Of a stretch of 50,019 nt of DNA, positions 34,256 to 42,133 are shown in pieces. A model generated the notes under the pieces. The model made no database searches, was not told the origin of the DNA, and saw only the letters and a list, made by a program, of their open reading frames with translations. The stretch covers positions 1-50,019 of the forward strand of contig NVWB01000025.1 of NCBI GenBank assembly GCA_002733575.1, in the 5' to 3' direction. Position numbers and translations under genes: made by a program. Source of the stretch: Blastopirellula sp. Its GTDB lineage: Bacteria > Planctomycetota > Planctomycetia > Pirellulales > Pirellulaceae. How positions within the stretch are numbered: the first letter of the stretch is position 1; each line of letters begins with the position of its first letter.

Positions 34256-35383
34256 CTAGTGGGGAGTGAATAGCTCAGGAAATACAATTTGGAGAAAAAG
34301 TAAACACATCGCTTGAGCATTCACCAAAAAATGAACAACCAAGCAAGCGGTCAATCTACGGGTTCTTTGATATAAATAGCCTAAAACAAGTGCCAAAAAG
34401 AAGAGTGGAATAGGAGCAGGCCCATGCCCGATGTGCATCGCGGCAAATAGTGCAGAGCTAATAAAGATGGGTAGGGGCCACCAGGGGGAAAGTACAGGTG
34501 AAGGATCAGCGGCCTCCATGAATTGACTTGGTTCAGTTGGCGTCTGAGGAGCAAAGTAAGGGTTCGCTGAATTACTAAGATGAACATCTTCGTTGCTTAT
34601 TTCAGCATCTTGATCTAAAAAATTGGCTTGCGTAGTGCTTACATCTTGTGATTCATTAACTTGCGAAAATTGATTATCATCCGAAGAGTCAAAAAAAGCT
34701 TCCTTAGGGCGTTTCCATTTCCCCCAAAGGACTTCCGCGCCATCGAGCCGACCTGATATCCAATCACAAAGCCACCCTTGAACCAATAAACGGATTGTAA
34801 ACTCCTCGAACAATGGAGCGCATATTACTGCCGACAGAAGAGTAGGAATCGCCAGGGTAAGGCTAACATTTTCTGTAAAGGTATCGATCACGGGATGATG
34901 ATAGGGCCATATTCGAGTCACTAAAAATTGAATGCTAATAACGGGAAATATCGACATGGCGAATGCGATAAACCCGAGTCGAATGTCACAAAAAATTGTC
35001 TCGGTCCCTTTGCCAAAGATGGCCCCTTTGCCAGCGCGAAAGTAAATGCTGAAGGCCATAATGGTAAATACCGAAAGACTAGCGAGTACGTTGATCCAGA
35101 GATTAATTAAAAAACCTTCTGAACTGTTTTGAAGTTCTTCTGTGAACTCATCAATCCCTGCAATTTTCATTGCAATGAATAAGAACGTACCTGAAAACAC
35201 CACTAATAAGGCCACGGTCAGAAATAGATCAAAAAAACCCCAGCTGACAGTAGGCCCAGATTCCAGCGGAAGAATTCTTTGCCCATTGTTTAACCTGTTA
35301 AATGAAAACAACCAACCAGAAACGCAAACATAAAACAGCAAGAAACCAACTGCAAACAGTATTGGTAGAACTAAGTCTTGCAT
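34256..35383 (-). CDS. CPBP (Abi/CaaX-like) intramembrane glutamic protease
   Basis: This 375-residue protein has multiple membrane helices (about 4-26, 50-72, 92-114, 136-156, 176-190, 304-316, 323-340, 345-365). The three CPBP motifs are intact: EEFTIR (E193, E194, R198), FAAMH (F313, H317) and HFLVN (H351, N355). Between motifs 1 and 2 there is an unusual hydrophilic insertion of about 90 residues (about 215-302), rich in Asp, Ser, Asn and Gln and probably disordered. CPBP proteases process prenylated or peptide substrates in other systems; the substrate here is unknown. The ATG at 35383 is used. Confidence 0.87.
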   Translation of the reverse strand: MQDLVLPILFAVGFLLFYVCVSGWLFSFNRLNNGQRILPLESGPTVSWGFFDLFLTVALLVVFSGTFLFIAMKIAGIDEFTEELQNSSEGFLINLWINVLASLSVFTIMAFSIYFRAGKGAIFGKGTETIFCDIRLGFIAFAMSIFPVISIQFLVTRIWPYHHPVIDTFTENVSLTLAIPTLLSAVICAPLFEEFTIRLLVQGWLCDWISGRLDGAEVLWGKWKRPKEAFFDSSDDNQFSQVNESQDVSTTQANFLDQDAEISNEDVHLSNSANPYFAPQTPTEPSQFMEAADPSPVLSPWWPLPIFISSALFAAMHIGHGPAPIPLFFLALVLGYLYQRTRRLTACLVVHFLVNAQAMCLLFLQIVFPELFTPH

Positions 35384-35443
35384 ACGATCAGGCTTCTCAC
35401 TTCGCTATTTCAATTAACGTGAATTGTTGTTTCTAAGATTAGG

Positions 35444-36103
35444 TTATTCGTCTGTCTTCATCTGAGATTGAATCATATCGGCAGCAGCAAAGATATAGAT
35501 TGTACCAGAGTACACGGTCGAAGTGACGGCCAACCAAACCGAAATGATCAACGTCCACTGTAACCAAGCAGTAATCCCGGTCACTCCATACCAAATGGAG
35601 ACTGGAGTCCCATCGCCTGGCCATTCCAACGCAAACATGCTGGCAGCAACCGCCACACACTGAAACACCATCTTGAGCTTGCCCGGCATGTTGGCAGAGA
35701 AATCTCCGCCATGCTGTTCGATAAAGCTTCGTAACACAGTCACAAGCATTTCACGGCCCACAATCACGACTGCCATCCAAGGAAGAATGCCAGACGCATC
35801 TTCGGCGGCTAAATAGATGAAGGTTCCGCAGATGATAATCTTATCAACAAACGGATCGAATATCCGACCCACTTGAGTGACCTGATTGTATTTTCTGGCC
35901 CAATAACCGTCCATCCAATCGGTAGAAGCTGCGATTATGAATAAGACCATTGACTCCCAGTACATTCCTAAGGGAAGCAAAACAAAGATTAGAATGGACA
36001 GAATAAACCGTGCCATCGTGATCGCATTGGGCACATTGTAAATGACCAAAGTTTCAGGCGGCATGCTAGGTGTTTTGTCGGTTGGATCGTTGTTATCTGC
36101 CAT
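35444..36103 (-). CDS. pgsA: CDP-diacylglycerol-glycerol-3-phosphate 3-phosphatidyltransferase
   Basis: This 219-residue membrane enzyme makes phosphatidylglycerol phosphate from CDP-diacylglycerol and glycerol 3-phosphate. The CDP-alcohol phosphotransferase signature is complete: D62-W-M-D65-G-x2-A-R-x8-G-x3-D83-x3-D87. Several hydrophobic helices surround it (about 24-45, 50-62, 88-110, 145-165, 180-210). A short acidic N-terminal extension (about 1-18) precedes the first helix. The ATG at 36103 fits the family start. It lies between the CPBP gene and copy B of the dispersed element, and has about 400 bases of non-coding sequence upstream. Confidence 0.9.
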   Translation of the reverse strand: MADNNDPTDKTPSMPPETLVIYNVPNAITMARFILSILIFVLLPLGMYWESMVLFIIAASTDWMDGYWARKYNQVTQVGRIFDPFVDKIIICGTFIYLAAEDASGILPWMAVVIVGREMLVTVLRSFIEQHGGDFSANMPGKLKMVFQCVAVAASMFALEWPGDGTPVSIWYGVTGITAWLQWTLIISVWLAVTSTVYSGTIYIFAAADMIQSQMKTDE

Positions 36104-36198
36104 GGAATTCCTCTAATCTCATCCGTTGTTAAATCAAAGTCACCAGTCGTTAGTAGTTTATCGTTATATCTTGTTTTGAAATTGTGCTAAAATGTTCT

Positions 36199-36462
36199 GG
36201 GTAGCCGCGTCATCGATTTTGGAGAACGCATGCCATATCGTTACGTTTTTTCAAAACGATGCCGGGGTCGACTGTCGTCGATTCGGGCCTAGGAGACCGG
36301 TTTCCATTGATTTCATGTTTGATATCGCTCAAAGACCCAATGTGAATTCAATAAATTCAGACCGCTGTAACCTCTGATGGCCTTGCGGCCACACCGACGA
36401 CGTTCCGAATACATTTGTTCCTGAAACACAACCAACTCCGGAATCGTCGGCGGTGCTACCCG
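36199..36462. repeat. Dispersed structured element, copy B (full length)
   Basis: This copy occupies most of the 406-base gap between pgsA and rimO. Its 5' block (36199-36295) matches copy A with changes in stem and loop. The 3' block (36365-36462) is nearly identical to copies A and C. The 5' stem pairs CATCG with CGATG, where copy A pairs GTCG with CGAC, a compensated change. The small hairpin reads TGGCC-TTGC-GGCCA, so only its loop differs from copies A and C. The element ends 47 bases past the rimO stop codon and shares the orientation of copy A. Confidence 0.85.
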
Positions 36463-36509
36463 TTAATAAATTGTTATATCCTATGGACTTCATATAAAAC
36501 ACAAATTAT

Positions 36510-37871
36510 CTAGCGCGGCTCACCTACAGCTACGCCGATTAAATCATATCCCTGCGAGCCAACAATCTCGGTCGGCACAATGTCTCCGGTTGCCAGCCCT
36601 TCGCCGGTGACAAATACCAACCCGTCTACATCTGGTGCATCGTAGATAGTTCGTCCCATCCACGCGGTAGTTTCACCTGGAACCTGTTGATCAAGGATCA
36701 CATCAAATTGTTGCCCTAGCATCGATTCGTTTCGCTGGAACACGATGTTTTGCTGAATCTCCATCAGACGCTCGCGACGTTTTTCTTTCACTTCTTCAGG
36801 CAAGTCACCTTCGAGTTGAACCGCTGGCGTTCCTTCTTCTTTAGAATACGTGAAAACACCCACGCGTTCAAACTTTTGTTCTTCAACAAACTGTGCCAAG
36901 GTTTCAAATTGTTCGTCGGTTTCACCAGGAAACCCTGTAATGAACGTGGTGCGGATTGCTAAATTAGGAATTCGCTTTCGCATGTTGTCGATCATTGCTT
37001 CGGTTTGGTCGCCCGTCACGCGGCGTGCCATTCGTTTCAACATGGTGTCGTCATGATGTTGAAGGGGCATATCGATATAAGGCAAAATCTTTTTGCTCGC
37101 ACCAATTATATCAAGCAACTTGTCATCAATGTACATCGGGTAGAAGTACATCAGACGAATCCAATCGAGCCCTTCGACTTGATCCAGCTTTTCTAACAGT
37201 TCGGCTAAGCGAGTCTCGCCGTAAAGATCTAACCCATAGTACGTGGTGTCTTGTGCAACAATGATCAACTCACGCACGCCATCGGCTGCCAATTCTTTTG
37301 CTTCTAGAATGATTTCTTCAATCGGCTTCGAAGCATGTTTGCCACGCATCTTAGGAATCGCGCAGAACGTACAAAGCCGATCACAACCTTCGGAGATTTT
37401 GAGATAGGCAAAATGCTTAGGCGTAATCCGCAAGCGGTTACGATCCGATAATGCTTGGATTGGAGCCGGTCGAAAGACGCTCCGTTGTTCTTCTAGGTTG
37501 CCAATAAATCGATCTGCAACTTTGGTGATTTCTTCACGTCCAAATACGCCGACGATTTGATCGATCTCAGGACAATCTTCCAGCAATTGTTCCTTTTGGC
37601 GTTCGGCCAAACAGCCAGAAACGATCACGCCACGTATTTTACCTTCTTTTTTGAGCTTTAGCATTTCATGAATCGAAGCATACGATTCATCACGTGCTCG
37701 TTCAATGAAGCCGCAGGTATTGACGACCACAAAGTCAGAACCTTCTGGCTCTTGAACTAGCTCATAACCATCGAGTTGTAACAGGCCGAGCATTCGCTCG
37801 CTATCGACCAAGTTTTTGGGACAGCCGAGACTTACAAATGCGTATTGACCTTTAGATTCTTGGGTAGACAT
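36510..37871 (-). CDS. rimO: Ribosomal protein S12 methylthiotransferase RimO
   Basis: This 453-residue radical-SAM enzyme adds a methylthio group to an Asp of ribosomal protein S12. The N-terminal cluster cysteines are C17, C53 and C87 in the MTTase domain. The radical-SAM motif is C163-x3-C167-x2-C170 (SEGCDRLCTFC), and the following I-P-K-M-R-G is typical of RimO rather than MiaB. The C-terminal TRAM domain (about 385-445) has VTGEGLATGDIVPTEIVG. The ATG at 37871 opens MSTQESKGQYAFVSLGCPKN. It is transcribed from the gap at 37872-38127 and is followed by copy B of the dispersed element. Confidence 0.93.
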   Translation of the reverse strand: MSTQESKGQYAFVSLGCPKNLVDSERMLGLLQLDGYELVQEPEGSDFVVVNTCGFIERARDESYASIHEMLKLKKEGKIRGVIVSGCLAERQKEQLLEDCPEIDQIVGVFGREEITKVADRFIGNLEEQRSVFRPAPIQALSDRNRLRITPKHFAYLKISEGCDRLCTFCAIPKMRGKHASKPIEEIILEAKELAADGVRELIIVAQDTTYYGLDLYGETRLAELLEKLDQVEGLDWIRLMYFYPMYIDDKLLDIIGASKKILPYIDMPLQHHDDTMLKRMARRVTGDQTEAMIDNMRKRIPNLAIRTTFITGFPGETDEQFETLAQFVEEQKFERVGVFTYSKEEGTPAVQLEGDLPEEVKEKRRERLMEIQQNIVFQRNESMLGQQFDVILDQQVPGETTAWMGRTIYDAPDVDGLVFVTGEGLATGDIVPTEIVGSQGYDLIGVAVGEPR

Positions 37872-37978
37872 CGAGTTCCTAAATATCGTGGAAAGTTATT
37901 GCACAACGAGCTCTTGTATTCACACCCCTAGTTTCCCCAGAGAAGTGCAAATATAAGCGGGTTATTTTACCCCATAAA

Positions 37979-38007
37979 GCGAAAATAGGCGATAGTGCCA
38001 TTTTCGC
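37979..38007 (-). other. Hairpin upstream of rimO
   Basis: GCGAAAAT (37979-37986) and ATTTTCGC (38000-38007) form a perfect 8-bp stem, extended by an inner GGC/GCC pair with one bulged base. It lies 108 bases before the rimO start codon in the divergent gap, so it may sit in the rimO leader or act as an operator for either gene. Evidence is symmetry and position only. Confidence 0.35.
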
Positions 38008-38127
38008 GTGATACGCAACCCAAACCGGTAGGTTTAGGTGATTCAGACGCGATATTCGATTATTGCGACTGGTTCTGGTATCATCATTGGGTGAAAGTTG
38101 TATTGCCATGAAACAAGGAGCATTTCA

Positions 38128-39153
38128 ATGCGGGGCCATTTTATCGTTCTGTTTTCTCTACAGACACTTTGTTTAACGACAACTGGCTTGTTGGCAGAGG
38201 AAAAGACATCGACATTAGATCAAATCCGATCTGCCATAAATCAAGCGATTCCACTGATTGAAAAAGCGTCTGCAGGTTCAGCCGAACAACGTAAATGCTT
38301 CACTTGCCACAGCCAAGCAGTGCCTGTATTGGCATTCGCTGAAGCACAACGGCGTGGGTTTTCTATTGATGAAGAGAACTTAGAGCGACAACTTCAACAT
38401 ACGGCCGACCATCTGAAACGTGGTATCGAAAACTACAAAAAAGGGAAAGGGCAGGGGGGCCAAGTGACTTCCGCTGGCTATGCCTTGTGGACTCTCGACG
38501 CAGGAAATCAGCAACCAGATGAAACAACCGCAGCAGTTGCGCACTATCTGTTAGAGAATCAAAAAGACAAAGATCACTGGTTTCGTTCAAGCAAACGGCC
38601 TCCTTCTTCTGGCAGCCCTTTTATGACCACGTATGTTGCATTGCGTGGTCTTGATTACTTTGGCACAGAAGAGCAACAAGAGAGAATCAACCAACGTAAA
38701 GACAACGTTTCCAAATGGCTGAACAGCGCTGAACCTAAAGATACCGAAGACCGAGTGTTTCAGTTACAGGCATTTCAATATACCAACCCAGATAAAAAGA
38801 CCCAACAGAAAGCGGCAACTGACCTAATCGACCAGCAGCGAAAAGATGGGGGCTGGGCTCAGAAATCAGAAATGGAAAGCGATGCCTATGCTACGGGAAC
38901 CGTTTTGACCGCACTACTTGAAACGGGGACATCGGTCGACAATGAAGCCGTAAAACGAGGCATTCAATACTTGCTTGACACGCAACAAGACGATGGATCA
39001 TGGCATGTGGTAACACGTGCAGAAGGCTTTCAGGAATACTTCGAGACAGGTTTTCCGCATGATGAAGACCAATATATTTCAACTGCCGCCAGTAGTTGGG
39101 CAACGCTTGCATTGTTGCTAACCCTACCTGAAACACCGATATCTGAAAAATAG
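38128..39153 (+). CDS. Exported alpha/alpha-toroid (prenyltransferase/squalene-oxidase repeat) protein with a CxxCH motif
   Basis: About 341 residues. The start is fixed by AAGGAG (38115-38120), 7 bases before ATG 38128; a TTG at 38098 is less likely. A signal peptide covers about 1-24. A C57-F-T-C60-H61 motif then looks like a heme c site, though a single CxxCH can also be chance. The rest has repeats of the terpenoid-cyclase-like toroid (LIDQQRKDGGWAQ, YLLDTQQDDGSWHV, SSWATLALLL). The catalytic acids of cyclases are not apparent, so it is more likely a structural or binding protein. No cytochrome c maturation genes are visible nearby. Family members are common in planctomycetes. Confidence 0.8.
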   Translation: MRGHFIVLFSLQTLCLTTTGLLAEEKTSTLDQIRSAINQAIPLIEKASAGSAEQRKCFTCHSQAVPVLAFAEAQRRGFSIDEENLERQLQHTADHLKRGIENYKKGKGQGGQVTSAGYALWTLDAGNQQPDETTAAVAHYLLENQKDKDHWFRSSKRPPSSGSPFMTTYVALRGLDYFGTEEQQERINQRKDNVSKWLNSAEPKDTEDRVFQLQAFQYTNPDKKTQQKAATDLIDQQRKDGGWAQKSEMESDAYATGTVLTALLETGTSVDNEAVKRGIQYLLDTQQDDGSWHVVTRAEGFQEYFETGFPHDEDQYISTAASSWATLALLLTLPETPISEK

Positions 39154-39240
39154 ATCACCAAGATTCGCAATCAGCTTGTTCCTCAGGTAGAATGTTTACT
39201 CACGCCTAATCACCTCACTCACTCCTAAAGAGAGAAATCA

Positions 39241-39957
39241 ATGAAACTTCTACGATTTAGCACCTTGGCCGTAATGTTACTTGCCTTATGTGTCACAGCA
39301 AATGCGGAAGAGACTGCCCTACACTCGGCAGTCCAACCTGTTCCACGCACAGGCGGATGGATGAACCGACACAACAGCTTTAACGAGCGTGTTGCCAAAG
39401 GGAATGTCGATTTGATCTTCATCGGAGACTCAATCACCCAAGGTTGGGAAGGCCGTGGCAAGAATGTTTGGCAAAAGTTTTATGGCGAACGCAACGCAGT
39501 AAATCTAGGAATCGGTGGGGATCGCACCCAACATGTCATTTGGCGATTAGACAACGGCAACATCAAAAACATCTCACCGAAGTTGGCGGTCATTATGATC
39601 GGCACCAATAATTCAGGTAGCAATACCTCGAAAGAAATTTTTGATGGAAATGCGGCAATCGTGAAGCAGTTACGCAAAGCCTTGCCGGAAATGAACGTTT
39701 TAGTTCTCGGTGTTTTCCCTCGCGGACAAAATAACGAAGATGCAAAACGTAAAGTCAACGCAGGTGCCAACGCCTTGATTGCGAAATTGGCAAGTGACAA
39801 AAAAGTACAGTACCTTGATATTGGGGGAGAATTCTTAAATGACGATGGCGTTCTAACCCGAGAAATCATGCCAGACTTGCTGCATTTAAGCGAAGGTGGT
39901 TACACCATTTGGGCCAAGTCGATTGAGCCTTCGGTCAAAAAACTACTGGGTGAATAA
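39241..39957 (+). CDS. Exported GDSL-type (SGNH) esterase
   Basis: This 238-residue protein has a signal peptide (about 1-22) and the SGNH layout. The nucleophile block is FIGDSITQGWE with Ser64, the Gly block is LGIGGDRTQHV, the Asn block is MIGTNNSG, and the catalytic Asp-His pair is in PDLLHLSEGGY (about 215-223). It resembles platelet-activating-factor acetylhydrolase-like or carbohydrate acetylesterases of the family. The ATG at 39241 follows AGAGAG and fits the signal peptide. The gene lies 87 bases after the toroid protein gene and ends in a clear terminator. The substrate is unknown. Confidence 0.9.
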   Translation: MKLLRFSTLAVMLLALCVTANAEETALHSAVQPVPRTGGWMNRHNSFNERVAKGNVDLIFIGDSITQGWEGRGKNVWQKFYGERNAVNLGIGGDRTQHVIWRLDNGNIKNISPKLAVIMIGTNNSGSNTSKEIFDGNAAIVKQLRKALPEMNVLVLGVFPRGQNNEDAKRKVNAGANALIAKLASDKKVQYLDIGGEFLNDDGVLTREIMPDLLHLSEGGYTIWAKSIEPSVKKLLGE

Positions 39958-39993
39958 ATCGCACAAGCGAATTTTCCCTATGAATCAGCTCTC

Positions 39994-40030
39994 AAAAAGC
40001 CCGGCATTTGAATCATGCTGGGCTTTTTTT
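39994..40030 (+). terminator. Rho-independent terminator after the GDSL gene
   Basis: AAAAAGCCCGGCAT (39994-40007) pairs with ATGCTGGGCTTTTT (40015-40028), with one G-T wobble and a 7-base loop, and a run of seven T follows from 40024. It lies 36 bases past the stop codon at 39957 in the correct orientation. Confidence 0.92.
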
Positions 40031-40209
40031 GTCCGTATTATGTTTGAGTACAAACCAGAGTGGTTTCACTTTAGAGCTTCTAAACAGTGGCTTTGTGGCG
40101 TAATATCTTCCATCCACTGGCTTTTGCCCTTGTTTAGGAGGATTGTTTGGTCGATAATAATCCAACCTCGTTGATGTGTGTCCTACCTGTTGCTTGAAGA
40201 GGATTGTTC

Positions 40210-41619
40210 ATGCCCCGCCCTTATCGTCTTGGTCGTCGTAATTTTCTAGGAATAGGTGTCGCTGGCGGACTATCAATTTCTGCGATTCCAGCTTCAGTAC
40301 TTGCAGGCAAGACCGAAAGTGGCACCAGTGATCGGCCTGGACGTGCAAAGAATGTACTAGTCATTCTAGAACAAGGGGGAATGTCACATACCGATACGTG
40401 GGATCCGAAGCCAGATACTTTGTCTGATCAAGCGAGTCCCTATCGCCCGATTTCTACGAATGTGCCTGGGATGCAGTTTACTGAACTGCTGGAAAAAACA
40501 TCGAAAGTTGCTGACAAATTGAGCGTGATTCGCTCGATGCATCACACCACTGGCATCGCCAATGGACATCCAAAGGGAACACAGTATTCACTTTCTGGGC
40601 ATGTTCCCGGCGGCCCTGTTGAAATGCCTGATATCGGTTCGGTTGTGGCACATCGTATCGGATCGAAATGTAATTACTTGGCTCCCTACATTATGGCGCC
40701 AGGTAATTCAGAACAGGCCAAAGAATCACGGCTCGGTTTTCTTCCGCCAGAAAATCAAGTGTTTAAAACCGGCGGAAAAGATCTCTCACAACCAGGCTGG
40801 AAAGTTCCAGGGCTTGGGCTGAACGAGTCGATCGGCAAATCAAGATTTCTACAACGATTAAATTTACTGGGCGACCTGGATATTGGTCTACCCAAAAACA
40901 GCAGCGAAACGGCCGATGGTTGGGTGCAAGCTATCGACCAAGCCGAAGTGAGCCTACTGCACCCTAATACCAAAACGGCTTTTGATCTTGATCTAGAAAC
41001 GGACAAACTGCGTGATGAATATGGACGCGGCCATCGTGGTTCCTGCTACTTACTAGGCAGGCGATTGATCGAGCAGGGCGTGCGGTTTGTGACGATTGAT
41101 GTACGCGAACCCCTTACTGCAAAAACACCAGGCGGCACCAACTTGAACTGGGATCACCATGATTTCATCTACGCAAGTGGAACGTGTAACTTGCCCGGAG
41201 CAGGTGGCGGCGGACGTGGACGTTATGGAATTGGAACATGGTGGATGATGGGTAGTGTTGACCAAGCGTTTGCTGCCTTGATTCGAGATATGGATGATCG
41301 AGGGCTGTTAGAAGATACGCTCGTCTGCTTCGTCACCGAGTTCGGTCGCACACCTAAACTCAACAAAGCACAAGGGCGTGATCATTGGACCGGAGCCTAC
41401 AGCATTGCCATGGCAGGGGCCGGCACACCCGGCGGTCAAGTCATCGGAGCATCAGATCGCTACGGTGGCTTTGTCACCGACAGAGCGTACACTCCCAATG
41501 ACTACGCAGCCACGGTTTACAAAAAATTGGGACTGGACTTAGAAAAACCTATCTATATGCCTGATGGCCGCCCGATTTTCCTCGCCGCTGATGGTGTGCC
41601 GATCCGTGAAGTTTTCTAA
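40210..41619 (+). CDS. DUF1501 family protein with Tat signal
   Basis: About 469 residues. The start is ATG 40210, because AAGAGG lies 7 bases upstream; a TTG at 40204 is also in frame. The N-terminus MPRPYRLGRRNFLGIGVAGG is a twin-arginine signal, so the protein should be exported folded. The rest matches DUF1501, an alkaline-phosphatase-superfamily-like domain: KNVLVILEQGGMSHTDTWDP, SMHHTTGIANGHPKGT, LICFVTEFGRTP-type (here LVCFVTEFGRTP) and GRDHWTGAYSIAMAGAG. It is often encoded beside DUF1553 or cytochrome proteins in planctomycetes, but no such partner lies next to it here. Function is unknown; it may act on sulfated or phosphorylated polymers (inference). Confidence 0.9.
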   Translation: MPRPYRLGRRNFLGIGVAGGLSISAIPASVLAGKTESGTSDRPGRAKNVLVILEQGGMSHTDTWDPKPDTLSDQASPYRPISTNVPGMQFTELLEKTSKVADKLSVIRSMHHTTGIANGHPKGTQYSLSGHVPGGPVEMPDIGSVVAHRIGSKCNYLAPYIMAPGNSEQAKESRLGFLPPENQVFKTGGKDLSQPGWKVPGLGLNESIGKSRFLQRLNLLGDLDIGLPKNSSETADGWVQAIDQAEVSLLHPNTKTAFDLDLETDKLRDEYGRGHRGSCYLLGRRLIEQGVRFVTIDVREPLTAKTPGGTNLNWDHHDFIYASGTCNLPGAGGGGRGRYGIGTWWMMGSVDQAFAALIRDMDDRGLLEDTLVCFVTEFGRTPKLNKAQGRDHWTGAYSIAMAGAGTPGGQVIGASDRYGGFVTDRAYTPNDYAATVYKKLGLDLEKPIYMPDGRPIFLAADGVPIREVF

Positions 41620-42021
41620 ATTCCCGAATTGGAAAGCAAGGGTTTTTATCACATTGCTTCACATCCAGATTGGAATTTTTATCAACTTTCTCGCTTCATC
41701 TAGTTTCAATTCTTCGACACAACTGTGCTGTAGAGATACTTTCCACCAGGTTCTTCTTTGTGGTTTTGAGCATCCATGGCAGATTGTAACGATATAATCA
41801 TGCTTGGAGATGGCCTGACACATCGAACTATTGTGTTTTTTCGAGTAAGTTTTCTTAAACTCTAGAATCGCCATTTCTTCCGGCACAGACTTGCCGATGG
41901 AAATGAATTTCAATAGTGCTTGGATGATCTTCATTCTGTTTTTGTAAAAATTATGAATGGCGTTGTAGCCACTTGAGGATATGATCATAGTGAACGAACT
42001 ACAGACGATATATCCAGACCT
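41620..42021. other. Intergenic gap between convergent genes
   Basis: No gene is well supported. A minus-strand frame at 41659-41934 (91 codons from an ATG) has reasonable composition but no recognised family and no ribosome-binding site; a longer frame would run into the repeat element. No terminator is evident after the DUF1501 gene. The 3' fragment of the dispersed element begins at 42022. Confidence 0.4.
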
Positions 42022-42118
42022 CTGTAGCCTCTGATGGCCTGCGGCCACACCGACGACGTTCCGAATACGTTTGTCTCAAAAGCACAGCCAACTCCGGAAT
42101 CGTCGGCGGTGCTACACG
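42022..42118. repeat. Dispersed structured element, copy C (3' fragment)
   Basis: This 97-bp fragment matches the 3' blocks of copies A and B. It keeps the long imperfect stem, CACCGACGACGTTCCG with CGGAATCGTCGGCGGTG, and the small hairpin TGGCC-TGC-GGCCA, whose loop differs from both other copies. The 5' block seen in A and B is not recognisable here. It ends 15 bases past the sulfatase stop codon in the same orientation as the others. Confidence 0.82.
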
Positions 42119-42133
42119 AGATCAAAGCGTTCT

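Noticed and set aside
39896..40174. Plus-strand frame of 92 codons past the GDSL gene
   Set aside because: It overlaps the end of the GDSL gene and runs through the strong terminator.
41659..41934. Minus-strand frame of 91 codons in the gap before copy C
   Set aside because: Plausible composition but no family match and no ribosome-binding site; not strong enough to annotate.
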